Source of the DNA: Diphasiastrum complanatum
Lineage: Eukaryota; Streptophyta; Lycopodiopsida; Lycopodiales; Lycopodiaceae
NCBI GenBank assembly: GCA_029204225.1
Contig: CM055102.1
Coordinates: forward strand, 25,081,390 to 25,145,389
Reading direction: 5' to 3'
Length of the DNA: 64,000 nt
How positions within the stretch are numbered: the first letter of the stretch is position 1; the number at the start of each line of letters is the position of its first letter. The notes under the pieces were generated by a model. It saw only the letters and a program-made list of their open reading frames with translations. It was not told the DNA's origin and did no database searches. The translations under genes were made by a program, and so were the position numbers. Shown one piece after another: positions 10,328 through 22,235 of this stretch.

Positions 10328-11118
10328 TGTTAGACTCCAAATCTGAAACTTCACTTAAAACCTAGCTTATCCCGTGTGCAACAATCAACAATGTCGATCC
10401 CTATCGATTTCCTTGCATGTACAAACATCAAAGCACACAAAACATGGTGGAGCTGGCTGCCTTGTCTCCCCCCAACCTTTGCTGCATAGATTATGATGAG
10501 GGATGCCTCTCTCTAGGCTCACCTATGCACAATCCTCAAGCACCCCTTAACCCTGACCTTTCCTAACGTCCAATTCCATGCACAGTCGACACTTGCCACT
10601 TGGCAGTACCCTGACACATAGGCAAGTGAGTAGACTGACATGTCACTCATACACTGGACCAAGTGTCCTAGTGAGAGTGTGACACGTGTCATGTTTGACT
10701 TGTCAACCATGACATGTGTCACTCGTTCATTGGACCAAGTGTCTGAGTGAGCATATGACACGTGTCCCGTTGACTAGTCAACTCCTACTTTTTAGGAGGT
10801 CAGTCCAGCCACTCCTAATAAATGCTTCTTGGTTTTCAAGGGAAGGCTCGAACTTGAGACCAAAGAAACTTTGGATGTCAAGCTAACCAATTGAGCCAAC
10901 TCCCTTGATCACTCCTAATAAATGACCCAGTACCCTAGCCAAAGCTAAGCATGACTCTTTGAGGTCCAATGCCAACTAATTACAGTTTATTTACGATTTA
11001 CTTACAAAAGTCACCACAGGCCGGTGACTTAGCCATTTCAGTAATTACAATAATTACAAAGCATACGTGTGTCTCTGAAAACTGTAAATAGCCGGTACGG
11101 GGAGTAAAGGCTCTAACA
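10328..11118. mobile_element. Solo LTR or small non-autonomous LTR element, 791 bp
   Basis: The segment begins TGTTAGACTCC and ends GGCTCTAACA, so it has TG...CA termini with matching inverted ends (TGTTAGA/TCTAACA). It is flanked by the exact 5-bp direct repeat ACCCT (10323-10327 and 11119-11123). Removing it and one repeat rejoins the Copia E gag frame (FITL then NISDTQ), which proves the insertion. There is no ORF, PBS or second LTR inside, so a solo LTR left by LTR-LTR recombination is the simplest reading. It contains two imperfect ~73-bp tandem units (about 10637-10709 and 10710-10784) and a nested SINE. Confidence 0.85.
10825..10909 (-). mobile_element. 85-bp tRNA-derived mini-SINE with 15-bp TSD
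   Basis: It is flanked by the perfect 15-bp direct repeat CACTCCTAATAAATG (10810-10824 and 10910-10924). Read on the minus strand, the insert has an A-box-like TGGCTCAATTGGT near its start and a B-box-like AGTTCGAGCC about 40 bp further on, as in a tRNA gene. Short complementary ends (AAGGGAG...CTTCCCTT) resemble an acceptor stem. The length is barely more than one tRNA. It sits inside the solo LTR, itself inside Copia E. Confidence 0.75.
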
Positions 11119-12540
11119 ACCCTTAACATCTCCGACACACAGATTGGCCATATCAGACAAGCCCAATCTTCGAAAAAAGCTTGGGACATATTAAGTACAC
11201 TTTACGAAGTGAGGGATGGCACTTCGAAGGTGCATCTGAGGAGAAAGTTCTTCTCACTGAGAATGTCAGAAGGTGATTCAGTTCAGAATCACATTAATCA
11301 ATTTAAGACTCTATTAGAGCAAATGGCAGCAAGAGGTTCAGTGATCGAAGATTCGGATGCTGTCATGACCTTATTGTCTAGCTTGTATCCTCTTATGAAA
11401 ACTTGGTGATAATTTCTTCTCACTCAGATATAACTTTATCCAGAGTCATAATTATGCTGCTACAGGAGGAAACTCGAAGGTATGGAGCATCCTCGTCCTC
11501 CATCAACGATTCGCTGGCTCTCTTCTCCAAAAAGAACATGCAGAAGCAGCAGAAAAAGAAAGCTATCAAAAAATTCGACAACTATCAGAAGCAGTCACAG
11601 AAGCAAGGTTCGACCCAGAATCAGCAACCCGCTCAGAACAAGAAAAGATTATTTTGCAAATAATGCAAAAGGACAAACCACGAAATCCAGGACTGCCGAA
11701 TCTTGAAGTTCAACAACAACAAGAAGAAACAGTTGGATCAACAAGCCAATGCAGCCATCAACACGAAGCAAAATGTCGAAGACGACGACGAGCAGGAAGC
11801 CTTCATGGTGAATCATGACTATGTCGAACAATCTGAGGAATGGTTCCTCGATTCTAGAGCGACACAACACATGACGAGCCATCAAGAATGGTTTATCGAC
11901 TATTCGGCCTACAACACCAAAAGGTTCGTTCACATCGGAGACAACAACTCACATATATGATACAATCGAAGGTGAAGGTATTGTTAGATTAAATTTTCTT
12001 CATGGATTGTCGAAGCTGATACCAAATGTATTGTATGTCCCGAACCTGACGACAAATTTGTTGTCGGTCAGTCGAATTACTGATTTAGGACATAAGAGAT
12101 AAAGTTTGGATGGTTCAAATATGTAGATTCATTGAACCTAGTCCACTAGATTTGTAGGTTTTTTTGAAACAGATTCATGTAGGATTCTTGATAAATGTAA
12201 GAGAATTCTTGCACTCGGAAAGAGGCAAGGATATCTCTACAGGCTCACTTGTTGTTACTCTATGACTGATCGTGCTTTAAGCAGTTTAGTATCTATGAAT
12301 AAAGAATTGATTTGGCATTATAGACTTGGCCACCTTAATTATATATCGATAGCTAACATGTCTAAGCATTCTTCAGCTCTTGATTTTGACTATTGAATCG
12401 TCGACTCTCTTGTCTGCCAAAGTTGCATAATAGGAAAGCAGACAAGAAGGCCATTTAAGTCCTATCAAGAACATATATCTAAAGATCTCGAATTGCTAGA
12501 GTCTGCAATCTGGAACGTCAATAACATACTTGTCTCACCA

Positions 12541-14110
12541 TGTAAGTGATGAGTCGCAAGTCATGACTCATGACATTGTACACAATGACATACACACAAC
12601 TTACAAGTCGCAATAGTAATTACATTACTAACTACAAATCATGATTCATGATCATTTGACAATGGATATTGATGCACCATGCATCGTGCATGTTATTTAT
12701 AAATCATGATTTGGGACTTGAGAGTGGATGCAAGTTTCAAGTTACACAGTCAAGTTATTATACTTGCAAAACATTGGCTGGCCCCACATCCTCAATGGCT
12801 CTCTGAATGTGGCCAAACATATACTCTCCGATGACAGATGTGCCTGCATCGGAGGCATCAATGGCTCTCAAAACCATAGTGCCCATATAAGAAGACACCA
12901 ATATATTCAGAATGTGGCGCTTCCTTGTATCACTCCAGCCATATGAAATGATGCTGCATCCAAACCTACGTAGTAGATTCCCGTTTGAAAGTGAACACAA
13001 TGACAAACAACTACTAGTTGAAACTTAAAACTAAGAACTTCAAGTGACTTTTCAATGTGTCATGACTCATGACTCATATATTTCAAATCTTGGACATCTA
13101 TGGATAACGAACCAAAATTTAGAGAGCAGAGTAGAGACATAGCCACTTATGCCATACATGATACATGACACTTCAATGTACATATTACAAATTAAAAAAA
13201 AATGATAAAAAATTAAGAAAGATTCAAGAGTCAAGAATGTAGTATGTACCTGGCCAAGTGCAAGGGGAGGTCACATAGGTAGAAATACCTCTGAACTACA
13301 ACTCGAGCATGGGGCGACCCACATAGTAATCTTTGCCCTTGGACCTACCAAGATGGTCACGAGCCCTCGTCGATGGCACAGGGGCTCTGCGTGGCTCCGA
13401 CGATCCACCAATGTCTGCTGGTGGACCATGCTGCGCATCACTAGCACCTACACCGTCGGCCTCTCCCTGAGAAGAGATGGGTGTGCAAACTGCAGCAGGT
13501 ATAGCCCTAACGTGGAAGGCTCTCCATCACCTTGTGTCAATGTGTAAGTTGTGACATGTCAAGATTGAAGAATTCAGTGTTCATTTGGCAAAATCAAATT
13601 TAAAGTCGAGATCGGAACTTCATACAATAAAATTTTGGACATTTCAACTGACACCTTTCAAGTCTCAAATTTCAGCAACATTCAAAATTAGTAAAAGTTA
13701 CATATATTCACATTGCGCAAGTTGAAACTTGAAATGACTTTTCACTTAGGACTAAGCTTAAACTTCGGGCTTTAGTGGAACCTATTTACCTCTCGCCATC
13801 GAAGGACCAGCCTCATCTTCCGCTCGAGCTCAATCACCTGTATCTGTCAATGATGCTGGTGCCTGCGCGCAAGGGGCTATATCGTATCCACGCTGACGGT
13901 ATAAATGCGCCGCGCCCTAATCCGAGCAGGCCCACCTGTGAAGGAGATGTGCAGTATCTACAAGTCCACCTCTTCGTGCCGGCGGTACCGTAAGCAACAT
14001 CAATGCTGACATGGTCCCATGAGGGATCTCTCGTCCTCGGCATGGCACTAGGTGGCAGGAAGACCAATCACAACTCGATATCTTGATTCTTGAATCTTCA
14101 ATCAATTATC
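12541..14110 (-). pseudogene. hAT-superfamily transposase relic (BED finger and DUF659)
   Basis: Reading leftwards from about 14067: RTRDPSWDHVSIDVAYGTAG then RWTCRYC matches the start of a BED zinc finger (W.HV......G...W.C.YC). A frameshift leads to SFTGGPARIRA, the following BED block. Near 13006-12758 comes RFGCSIISYGWSDTRKRHIL, then SSYMGTMVLRAIDASDAG and IEDVGPANVLQV. This is the DUF659 domain (GC..M.DGW.D...R.L.NFLV....GT.F...VDASD), typical of plant hAT transposases with an RNase H-like fold. The C-terminal dimerisation region is absent. The terminal inverted repeats could not be placed, so the ends given are approximate. It abuts the broken end of Copia E. Confidence 0.7.
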
Positions 14111-14157
14111 GCGGTTCACCCTAATCACAAGTCACACTTGAGCACTCAAGTTTTGTG

Positions 14158-14311
14158 AGACTCACACACATGACACACACTCAAGTCTCACACACACACA
14201 AACTCATGCACACATGACACCACACACAATGCACATACTCTCTCACACACATTCACACACACACAATCTCACACACACACACACTCTCACACACACACAA
14301 TCACTCACACA

Positions 14312-14348
<37 letters not shown>

Positions 14349-14522
14349 ACTCACACACTCTCACACACACTCACACACAATGCACACACCCACTCACACA
14401 CATCTCACATAGTACATAGTACATACACATGTCACAAACACTCGCACACACACACAATCACCGATCACTCTCACACACGCACAATGCACACACACACTCT
14501 CACCCACTCACAATGCACACAT
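14158..14522. repeat. Imperfect (CA)n/(CACT)n microsatellite
   Basis: About 365 bp built from CA, ACTC and ACAC units with interruptions. It is at the right flank of the hAT relic. ORFs across it are low complexity. Confidence 0.9.
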
Positions 14523-14680
14523 TCCTTAAAGTGGACTACTTAGTGAAACTACTTGCCAGCAGCCATATCAAGCTATGCTTAGCTGGTCCACCATTCCATC
14601 AAAAGCATTTTGATTTCCATTTTCCTAATGGTTTTGATTTCACATTCCCTCAAGTGAACTCTCTAGTGAAAGTGTCTCTG

Positions 14681-14783
14681 AGAACAGTATTTGTCTGGCT
14701 CTTGAACTAAGATACATGATGCAATAGCTGTGACCTTTGTAACTGCCATTATCTTAGTTCAAGAGCCAGACAAATACTGTTCT
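14681..14783. repeat. Perfect 33-bp inverted repeat with a 37-bp loop
   Basis: Positions 14681-14713 (AGAACAGTATTTGTCTGGCT...AAGAT) are the exact reverse complement of 14751-14783. The loop is 14714-14750. The RNA would form a long perfect hairpin. No TSD or transposon ends were recognised around it, and no gene is adjacent. Confidence 0.9.
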
Positions 14784-15099
14784 GTGTACTGCTATTGATG
14801 GAGAAAGTGAGTACTGCCAGTACATTTCTTACTCATTTTGACCTTGATAGATAGTAGATAGCCAGTAAAACAGTGTAGGGTTTTTCGGTAAGGCTTAGTG
14901 GGGTTTGGCATGGTTCAATTTGCATTTCACTGCGTTTCAGTAAGGTTCAGTGCCACACGTTCATTCAATAACATTTGTGGAATTTGTCATCCAAGTTTAT
15001 GCAATTAATCAAGATTTCACCTAACTGCTTGCGGCGGACCATAACCCACTCGAAAATTGTCTATCTGCAATCCTCTAATTTTACTCTCTCTATTGATAC

Positions 15100-15215
15100 C
15101 CATATTGGGTGGTTTAGGAAAAAAAAACGTTTTGCAGCGAATCGCTGTTTTTCTGGGCAGTGATTTCACGAATCACGATTCGACTCGTGATTCCAGATTC
15201 GTAAGTGCAACTATG
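15100..15215. mobile_element. Fragment of a second hAT-like element (right end)
   Basis: It shares GATACCCATATTG, an A-run, the TCACGATTCG-type palindrome cluster and the terminus GTGCAACTATG with the right end of the 2179-3030 element. The left end and a TSD were not found. Confidence 0.6.
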
Positions 15216-15218
15216 ATA

Positions 15219-15230
<12 letters not shown>

Positions 15231-15280
<50 letters not shown>
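15231..15280. repeat. (TA)n microsatellite
   Basis: About 25 uninterrupted TA units immediately right of the hAT-like end. Confidence 0.95.
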
Positions 15281-15282
<2 letters not shown>

Positions 15283-15284
<2 letters not shown>

Positions 15285-15356
15285 GTAGAAACCCGTTCCG
15301 ACCCTTTTGGGTTGGAACGTACTGTATGTTCCGAAACGTACTGGGTTGGAACGTTT
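15283..15356. repeat. Short inverted and direct repeats, GTTCCGACCC/GGGTTGGAAC
   Basis: CGTTCCGACCC is followed by GGGTTGGAACGTACTG (stem with a four-base loop). GGGTTGGAACG occurs again at the end of the block. It resembles a degraded transposon terminus; the family is not identified. Confidence 0.5.
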
Positions 15357-15497
15357 TAAAAAAATAAAAAAACAGGTGTTAAACTGGCTGCGATCTTCCT
15401 TCTTCTTGGTAATACACTGAGAGACGCTGGAGACACTGCAAAACATACAATTCAAGCAGAAACAAAATTGAAGAAGTTACTAGCTATTTGACAACAA

Positions 15498-15690
15498 TTA
15501 GTTGCGATTATAAGATGAACGACCTCCACGGCCAGCACTGGGGAGATCATAAGGACTAGCTCGAACTCTATAGTTTCCCTTGGACTGCAATGGACCACCA
15601 CCACCATATCGGTTACTGTCACGTCCTCCATCTCTGTCATACTCATTTACTTCTAGTTTTTCTATGGCTTTTGTTGCTGCTGTGCTAGTT
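15498..15690 (-). CDS. Possible terminal exon of an RGG-type RNA-binding protein
   Basis: On the minus strand an open frame ends with TAA (15500-15498). It encodes KAIEKLEVNEYDRDGGRDSN, RYGGGGPLQSKGNYRVRASP and YDLPSAGRGGRSSYNRN. The composition (Gly, Arg, Ser, Tyr; RGG and YDR motifs) is that of the C-terminal tail of plant SR/RGG RNA-binding proteins, and 'AIEKL' resembles the end of an RRM. An AG acceptor-like site (CTAGCACAG) lies just upstream in the sense direction, near 15690. No RRM exon was found within the next ~2 kb. It may be a real last exon or a gene fragment. The particular gene is not recognised. Confidence 0.4.
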
Positions 15691-15699
15691 TGTCACTGT

Positions 15700-17770
15700 G
15701 CTGTGCACATATTCAGATGAATGGCCCTTTTTTTCTGCATTGCGTTCCGTTATCTCGGTTATGCACCAAAATTAATGCTATATTTGAAAACTCACCCTAT
15801 GTCTCGATTCTCGATGTCCATGTCTTGTCTGACGCTAGATAATGCATATCTTTTCTGACTGCTGATACAGAGCTGCTTATAGCCAAAATTTCTGGCAAAA
15901 ACGAATGAAATTCTTGCAGCTCACGTTGATCCTAGAATCGCTATCTGAGCCACGTTCTTATGCTCACGTTGATCCTACAATCGCCATCTTGTTCCTTATT
16001 TCGATAAATGTAAGAGAATTCTTTGTTAGTTAAAAAACGTTATAAGCATCAATTACATGTGGACCCCTATTGTGTTGCATTGTCACTTGGGCCTCATTGA
16101 TCATAGCTTGAACCTAAAATTCATGCATGACACAGGGGCCTAAACATTATGGAAACTAGGCCAAGTGGGCTTCTTGTTATCATTCTTGATGGCCTACATC
16201 TTATCCATTTTGGTGTTGTTAGTTTTTGTGGGTGTCTTCATGAGAAAATCATCATTTATTGATGTTTTTTCATTTCACTCTTTGACTTTTCAGGTTTTGA
16301 GTTTGTAAGTACAACTCCACATCAGTGTTCTGACCCATTCAATTTGTTCATTTGTAACTCTGGTGATAATTTCTAGGACTTTTTGATGTCAAGGATTGAC
16401 ATGCTTTACTGATTGTGTTTACGTTGTAGAGTTGAGTTACCTCACTGGTGAAAAGTGCAAAATTTTCCTTTTTTCAAAGGCAATCCCTCTTATGAAATTT
16501 ACACTTTCCAAAAGGCAGTTATATTTGCCTCAATTCAAGATGGTGGAAAAAGTTTGAGTCAAAGTAGTAACACTATCTAAGTAGCAACAATTCATGTGTA
16601 AGTTGCAATTTTAATTTTTCTTGGGATCTGACAATGCCTATATGGGTCTTAATAATCTAGAGAAGTGATAAGACGAACCTTGTAACGGAGACCAACCCAA
16701 ATTTGACTACTCTCATATATCCGAGTGAAGCACATCAATGAATTGGTTACCGAAAGATGGCTCTTAGAGAAGATAGTTTTTGTTTCAGCTGAAAATTATA
16801 GGTGCTATTAAGTATACATTCATGTCATCTTCATGTATCAGAATTTTGCATTCTTTATGCCCAGTAAAGTTTTTGAGAGTTTAAGTTGTTCGAGATTTAA
16901 TTATAAGGGTTATGCCTAACTTAGATAACATGTTTCATGTAGCAACATTGCTGGATTTGTGTACATTACCGATATTGATATTCCAAGGTCTGAAATCTTT
17001 TCTCTTGCCTTCATTTTTTCTCTTCACAATATGAAGTTCCATGTATCTACTTGTAGGAACGTAATTCGCTGCTGGAATGCTGATGCATGCTAAGATTTGC
17101 TACATGAAGCTTCGTAACATATTGCATGTCGATCAAAGTAGTTGAAATTTTGCTTTGTGACTTTGCAGAAAAAGAATCTCGTATGTGGCCCCATGCCCAG
17201 GTCCTCTACCAAATAATATTTTGATTGCTGGATCTTTGGCATGGGTTGAGTAAGCTGATGGAACACAAAATGAACAATGGTGGCAAGGACTGTACTTATC
17301 AAGTTGTTCGCATCTGCAACTCTAATTACCCCTCATGAAGGATGAGTTATTTGCAAGCCAATGAGAAGCTAGGCATGACATTTCAGGCTGAGAGTCTGCA
17401 ATGCAGATATCATTGGGATCCCATTAGGATGTATACATTGTTTCCTGTTCTCTCCATTGGTGGTGTTATATATGAATCAATTAAATTCATTGGGTTAAAA
17501 TATTTATTGGCGTTCCCTTTGGTAGGCTATATATAACCAAAATCATGAATATTGGATAAGTCACTGAAGTCATTGTATGATAATGGTGTGGGGGTTGCAG
17601 GTAGTCAAGGACTTACATTTCTGGGCCTTCTTTCACACTTCCTTCCTATCACTTCAAATACTAGGCCCTTAGTGTAGATAAGGTTGAGGTACCTTAGCCC
17701 TACTTTGGTGGCTTTTTGAAAGGTTCAATAGGGTCCTCCAATATAGTATTGCTCTTCCTTGTAAGGATCA
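15700..17770. other. Unannotated AT-rich stretch
   Basis: No domain recognised. One ~43-bp tandem duplication lies at about 15915-15990 (GCTCACGTTGATCCTA(g/c)AATCGC twice). The ORFs at 17090-17302 and 17342-17536 have no motif. Confidence 0.4.
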
Positions 17771-17950
17771 GCTATTGAGAGGAAAAATAAGGTCCTTGCA
17801 CTCCAAAAGAGGCATGGATACTTATATAGATTGATTTGTTGTTATTTTGACACAACTCAAGCTTTGAATACTTCTATTCTAGTCAATAAAGCATTACTTT
17901 CGCATTATAGATTAGGTCATTTGAATCACACATGTATCAAACATGTTTAG
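17771..17950 (+). pseudogene. Copia GAG-pre-integrase fragment
   Basis: The translation KRHGYLYRLICCYFDTTQAL followed by SHYRLGHLNHTCIKHV matches the H-H half of the Copia HHCC integrase zinc-binding region (compare element E near 12220-12360). It is an isolated relic of ~60 codons. Confidence 0.7.
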
Positions 17951-18050
17951 AAAGTCCTTGTACAGGAATTTCTCCGGTTTAAAGTGCGTGATGAGAGCCG
18001 CTTTAACCGCTTCCCAAGTGAAGTCAAAATCATGTACCGACCAATTTCTT
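17950..18050 (-). pseudogene. Ty3/Gypsy gag fragment
   Basis: Minus-strand reading VHDFDFTWEAVKAALITHFK then PEKFLYK matches the retrotransposon-gag block (compare DWETVKQALITWCKPRKF of G1). It abuts the Copia fragment on its left. Confidence 0.45.
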
Positions 18051-19129
18051 GGGTATTAACTAGAGTATCTAGGTTAAGAAAAACATCATGCTAGAAAATG
18101 TGAGCTTATTTGTTTCTTTGATCCCTATGGGAGAAGTTTGGGAGTAGCATGGTTTGCATCAAAACTATTGAGGAAGCTATATAGCTGAATCAATAATCAT
18201 TGCAGAGCTAACTTTGATGTTGATTTATACTTTTGAGATTTGAGAGTGAAGGACATTGAAAGGAGAAGTTATGAGAGGAAAAGTGAGATTGTAAGTGATA
18301 TTTATTGGCTGAGTAATATTGCAAAAGGTTGATTGAGAATTATTTATGGAGTGCATGCTAAGAGTGGTGATGTTAAATAGGGAGTGAGATTGGGGACAAT
18401 TGTTTGAGCTGATTGTGTGTGACAAAAGGATGATTTACACTCAATGAGGGGAATTGAAGGTGAAATTGCAAAAGAGTGAAAAACTAGGTTATCCACAATG
18501 CCACATGTGAAACTTGAATTGTGGTTCTATGAGGAAAAATATGATCTATGGTTCATATTGGTAAGATAATCACTTTATAGGTACCTAGCATCTATTGACT
18601 TTTCAGAAGATTAAAACTTGGCTTCATGGAATGGCGTTTAGTACATCTCACAAATATTTTAAATAAAAAAAATCTAGTTAAAACCCAAAAAAGGTTCTAA
18701 CACAATATGTTGATAACAATAGATGAATATCATTTTGCAACCTAGAGCATCCAATATCTATGAGCTATAAACGATGGTGGACCTAACTTTGCCCAAAAGT
18801 AATATGGAATTTCGAGATTTCCAAGGGCTTCTTAATGGCTCCCAATTTTTCTACTAATATCTAGTTATTAATTGTCAGACTTAACACAATAGCAAAAGAA
18901 CATACTTAGATCCATTATTGAAAAATAGATAAGTAAATGTGTGATTGCTTGAAAGATGTTAGATGAGAAATGATAGGGTTTACATATCTCCATGTTGAAT
19001 GAACATTTATGTATGCTTGATTATCATATTATACTATTTTGTATTTCACTCATGTACTTGAGGCTTTGAACTGAAGTCGGTACTCTTTGTTCCTTGTCTT
19101 TCTAGATGCTTCTCACTCATTCACTCATG

Positions 19130-19212
<83 letters not shown>

Positions 19213-21120
19213 TGTTTGTTTATAGTAAGGTGGTTTCTAGTTCATTGCTTCACAACTGGTTTAATGCTCGAAGGTGATTTTATATCAAATTGCCTTAAAA
19301 AGTTTTTAAGGTCTGTGATTGACTAGCTCCATATGTCAATCACCACAATGCAATATCAAATCAACATGAGCATTGGAGTCTTTCACTTTCCAAGCATAAT
19401 GCAAGCCATTTATCGTTGGGACTTGGATTTGGCTTACTCCCATTTCTAATGATTAGAGGTCAAATCTATTGAACAACATTTTGTTTTTCACTCAACTTAT
19501 GAAATTTGCCCAATATATAGAAATAAAATAGTCCTAACTATGATATATTTTTATAGCAAGGTCAAATTTTATCTATGGTGGAGTTGTGGTGCCTACTATA
19601 GCTTTTGGTAGATAAAGTTGTATTTAACATCAATTGCTTTGCCATTGCTCTTAAAAATATTCTAGAGAAGCCATATTTAAAGACGTGAGATAGTGTAGCC
19701 ACAACATAGTTGATTGTTTTCATATTAGTAAATGTTATGGGCCAACATAGCAACTCCAACAAGCCTCCCACTTGATCATGTTGCATACTACATATAAATG
19801 AACCGCTTACAAAGGCAATTTGTGGAAAGATTACTAGTAGTATGGCAAAGAACAATAGCAATTGTAAATTAGGGAAAAACAATTTGGCAAAGAATGGAAT
19901 GTTGTCTACATAGGGTCAACAATGCATTCAATTTTTTTGATTGCTTATGGGTGTTACGAAAAATAGATTAGTCATTAAGGGAGAGAATAATGACTAATCA
20001 ATTAATACTTGTATATTAGCCTTCCTTATCAAGTTGATATTGAGCCTACTGAGGCCATCGGTAGGAGTCTAAAAGCTAGTGATAAAAGAAATCTCTATTG
20101 TGTTATTTCCTCTACTTTTGATATTCAATCTCTTTTGTAGTCTCATGTCCTTCTTTCAAATGTTAATCTAAGTTTCTTCTAGAATAACACCACTTTGAAA
20201 TGTGTCCATAATTTTAGTACCAACCCACGAATCTACTCTATTTCATTTAAACAGAAGTTGCACCATCTCATTCAACTTTCTCCTTCCTAATCTCTATCCT
20301 TGCAAATTTCATACTCCTTTTTTGAATCTGTATACTAACCCTAACTTTCTTTCCATGAAAGAACTTCACAAACTCCATTTTGAATCCTCCTTATATTTAG
20401 CACAATATTACTTTAATTTCACCTTTTTTTATCTCTCTTTTGTTGGATCATGCTCAATAGTCCCTCAAGAGCCATTCTCATTCAACTAGCACCATTTTTA
20501 ATCTCAAGCAATTTTGCAATTTCACTCTCAATCTTGTTTTCCATTCTTACAAGCGAGAAGTAAACTACAAGTTCACTTTTCAAACTTATAGCAAATACCA
20601 TCTCAAACTTTTTTTGAATTTGCAATTCTCAACCATCACTTGCATTAGAAAGACCTTGCCCTCTATTTTACTCAATATCCATATTTCTCGAAGCTAATAC
20701 CCCTCTTTTGTAAACGCCCTCAATCAATCAACAATGTTCCAAAACTCAACTTTTCAATCTCACTCCCACTCTCTTTCACAAGATCTTTCAACATTCACTT
20801 GGTGAATGATTCTCACTCAATATTTTACAAACCAAAAAAATTATACATGTCACTCCTAATGTCACTCTCTCTATCTCTCATAGTCTCTTCGTTCATCCAG
20901 CTCACAAGACATAAATCTCTACATACTTGCCAACTAAGTATATACCAATTCTTCAATGCTTATATATTGTCACAATCAAAAGCCAATGAGACGTTTATTG
21001 GGTAATCCATAGTGTCAACCCAAATACTCAAGTGGTTGCCTTTTACTGATAGCATTATAGATTAGTTGAAACATGATCAACCTTTCATATGATGTGTTTT
21101 CAAATTGTTAGGAGTCATCA
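18051..21120. other. Unannotated stretch with one microsatellite
   Basis: AT-rich with many short Ser/Leu-rich ORFs but no recognisable domain on either strand. A (CT)n tract is at 19132-19206. Confidence 0.4.
19132..19206. repeat. (CT)n microsatellite
   Basis: About 37 uninterrupted CT units. Confidence 0.95.
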
Positions 21121-21129
21121 TTGTCTATT

Positions 21130-21800
21130 TTTATTTTGTTGCCCTTCATTTGGCCACACCACTAACTTGCATCAATGGCCCTCATATCATGTCACACCAA
21201 CCCACCTTTGTTAAGACTTCTTGTGAGTATGTCATCCACTTGCTCATTTGTCCGAACAATAAATGAATTCTACTTCTTTAGCTTGAGCTTTTCCTTGTAT
21301 TGGAGTTTGATGTGTTTGGTGTGATAGTAGAATACCAAGTTCTTACAATATATAGATTTGAATCCGCCTTACTTCTTACAAAATTGTTTCTTATTATGTA
21401 CTCATCAAATTTTGGATACCAAGCTTGAGGAGCTTGCTTTAATCCATACAATACCTTTTGTAATCTGCATACATGAGATTCCTTCCCCTTGACTTCAAAA
21501 CTCTTGGATTGAGAGAGATATACCTCCTCATGCAAGTAACCATTTATGAATGTCAAAGTGATGTCCATTTGTTGCAAATATCATCCATAATGTGTGACAA
21601 GTGTTATGATTGATTATACTATGCGCATCTGGGCTACAAGAGCGGATGCTTAATCATAGTCAACTCCTCCATTTTTTAACATATCCTCACATTCCATTTG
21701 TCAATGCTCCCTTCCATTCAATACTTTGTCTTGTATATCCACTTTGAAGCAATCACTATTTTTTTTTTTCTTTAGGGAATCCCACTAGCTCCGAAATTCC
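21130..21800 (-). pseudogene. Copia pol relic with internal deletion
   Basis: From the right, the minus strand reads through a decayed RT N-terminus (GGVDYD, ALVAQMRIV), then MDITLTFINGYLHEEVYLSQ and VCRLQKVLYGLKQAPQAWY (RT blocks before the active site). About 150 bp further on it jumps to VEFIYCRTNEQVDDILTRSL, the end of RNase H (usually '...EQVADILTK.L'). The YVDD active site and most of RNase H are therefore deleted. Multiple stops. No LTR could be tied to it. Confidence 0.75.
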
Positions 21801-21949
21801 ATTTTTTATAATGGGATTGTATTATTGCTTCTCTTCATTTTGCTATTTGCAATGTCTTCTCAAACGATTATGGATCATCATTGCTAAAGATGAATCTTCT
21901 GGATGAAAATCATCCAGGACATTCATATCTATAATCTTTTTTTTCTTTT

Positions 21950-22223
21950 CAGTTAGTTATCTATAAAAAAGGATATAACTAAATAAAAATAGAGGAAGCT
22001 CAAAAATATCTGCGCCTCACTAAATTGCGCTAAGCTTCACACCCATGTACTCATTTTCTGTTTTTTTTTTTTTTTTACAAGAGTACATTTTTGTCCTCCT
22101 ACTGTTTGTTCTATTGAGCATTACTACTATTTATTCATCTTCATTATTGCTGGTAAGTGTTGCACTTTCGATCTACAACCGTCCATTGTTCTACTTTCGT
22201 TGCTATACGACAATTTTTTGACA
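21950..22223 (+). mobile_element. Copia element F, 5' LTR end (left boundary unknown)
   Basis: Only the right boundary is firm: ...TTTTTTGACA followed by a PBS. The LTR start is a guess, because no second copy survives in the window. Confidence 0.5.
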
Positions 22224-22235
22224 TGGTATCAGAGC
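22224..22235 (+). other. Copia F primer-binding site
   Basis: TGGTATCAGAGC directly after the LTR terminus CA. Confidence 0.85.

Larger units (their letters stand above)
10084..12540 (+). pseudogene. Copia element E gag-protease-integrase N-terminus, truncated
   Basis: Gag starts near 10084 (MDLQS, then a stop) with LNYHLWKFKMRVVLMAKELW, the Copia Gag start block. It is interrupted by an insertion at 10328-11118 and resumes as ISDTQIGHIRQAQSSKKAWD and VHLRRKFFSLRMSEGD. A degenerate zinc knuckle (FCK-stop-CKRTNHEIQDC) lies at 11650-11700. The protease block WFLDSRATQHMTS is near 11841, where the usual DSGA is DSRA. GAG-pre-integrase reads WHYRLGHLNYISIANMSKHS near 12315, followed by CQSCIIGKQTRRPFKS. 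Homology stops around 12500-12540; the rest of integrase, RT, RNase H and the 3' LTR are missing. Multiple stops make it non-functional. Confidence 0.8.

Noticed and set aside
10825-10909. Functional tRNA gene
   Set aside because: A- and B-box-like motifs are present, but the anticodon arm does not fold properly and TSDs show retroposition.
16008-16028. GATAAATGTAAGAGAATTCTT shared with Copia E (12190-12210) as a Copia fragment
   Set aside because: Only ~20 bp match with no coding homology on either side; could be chance or a tiny relic.
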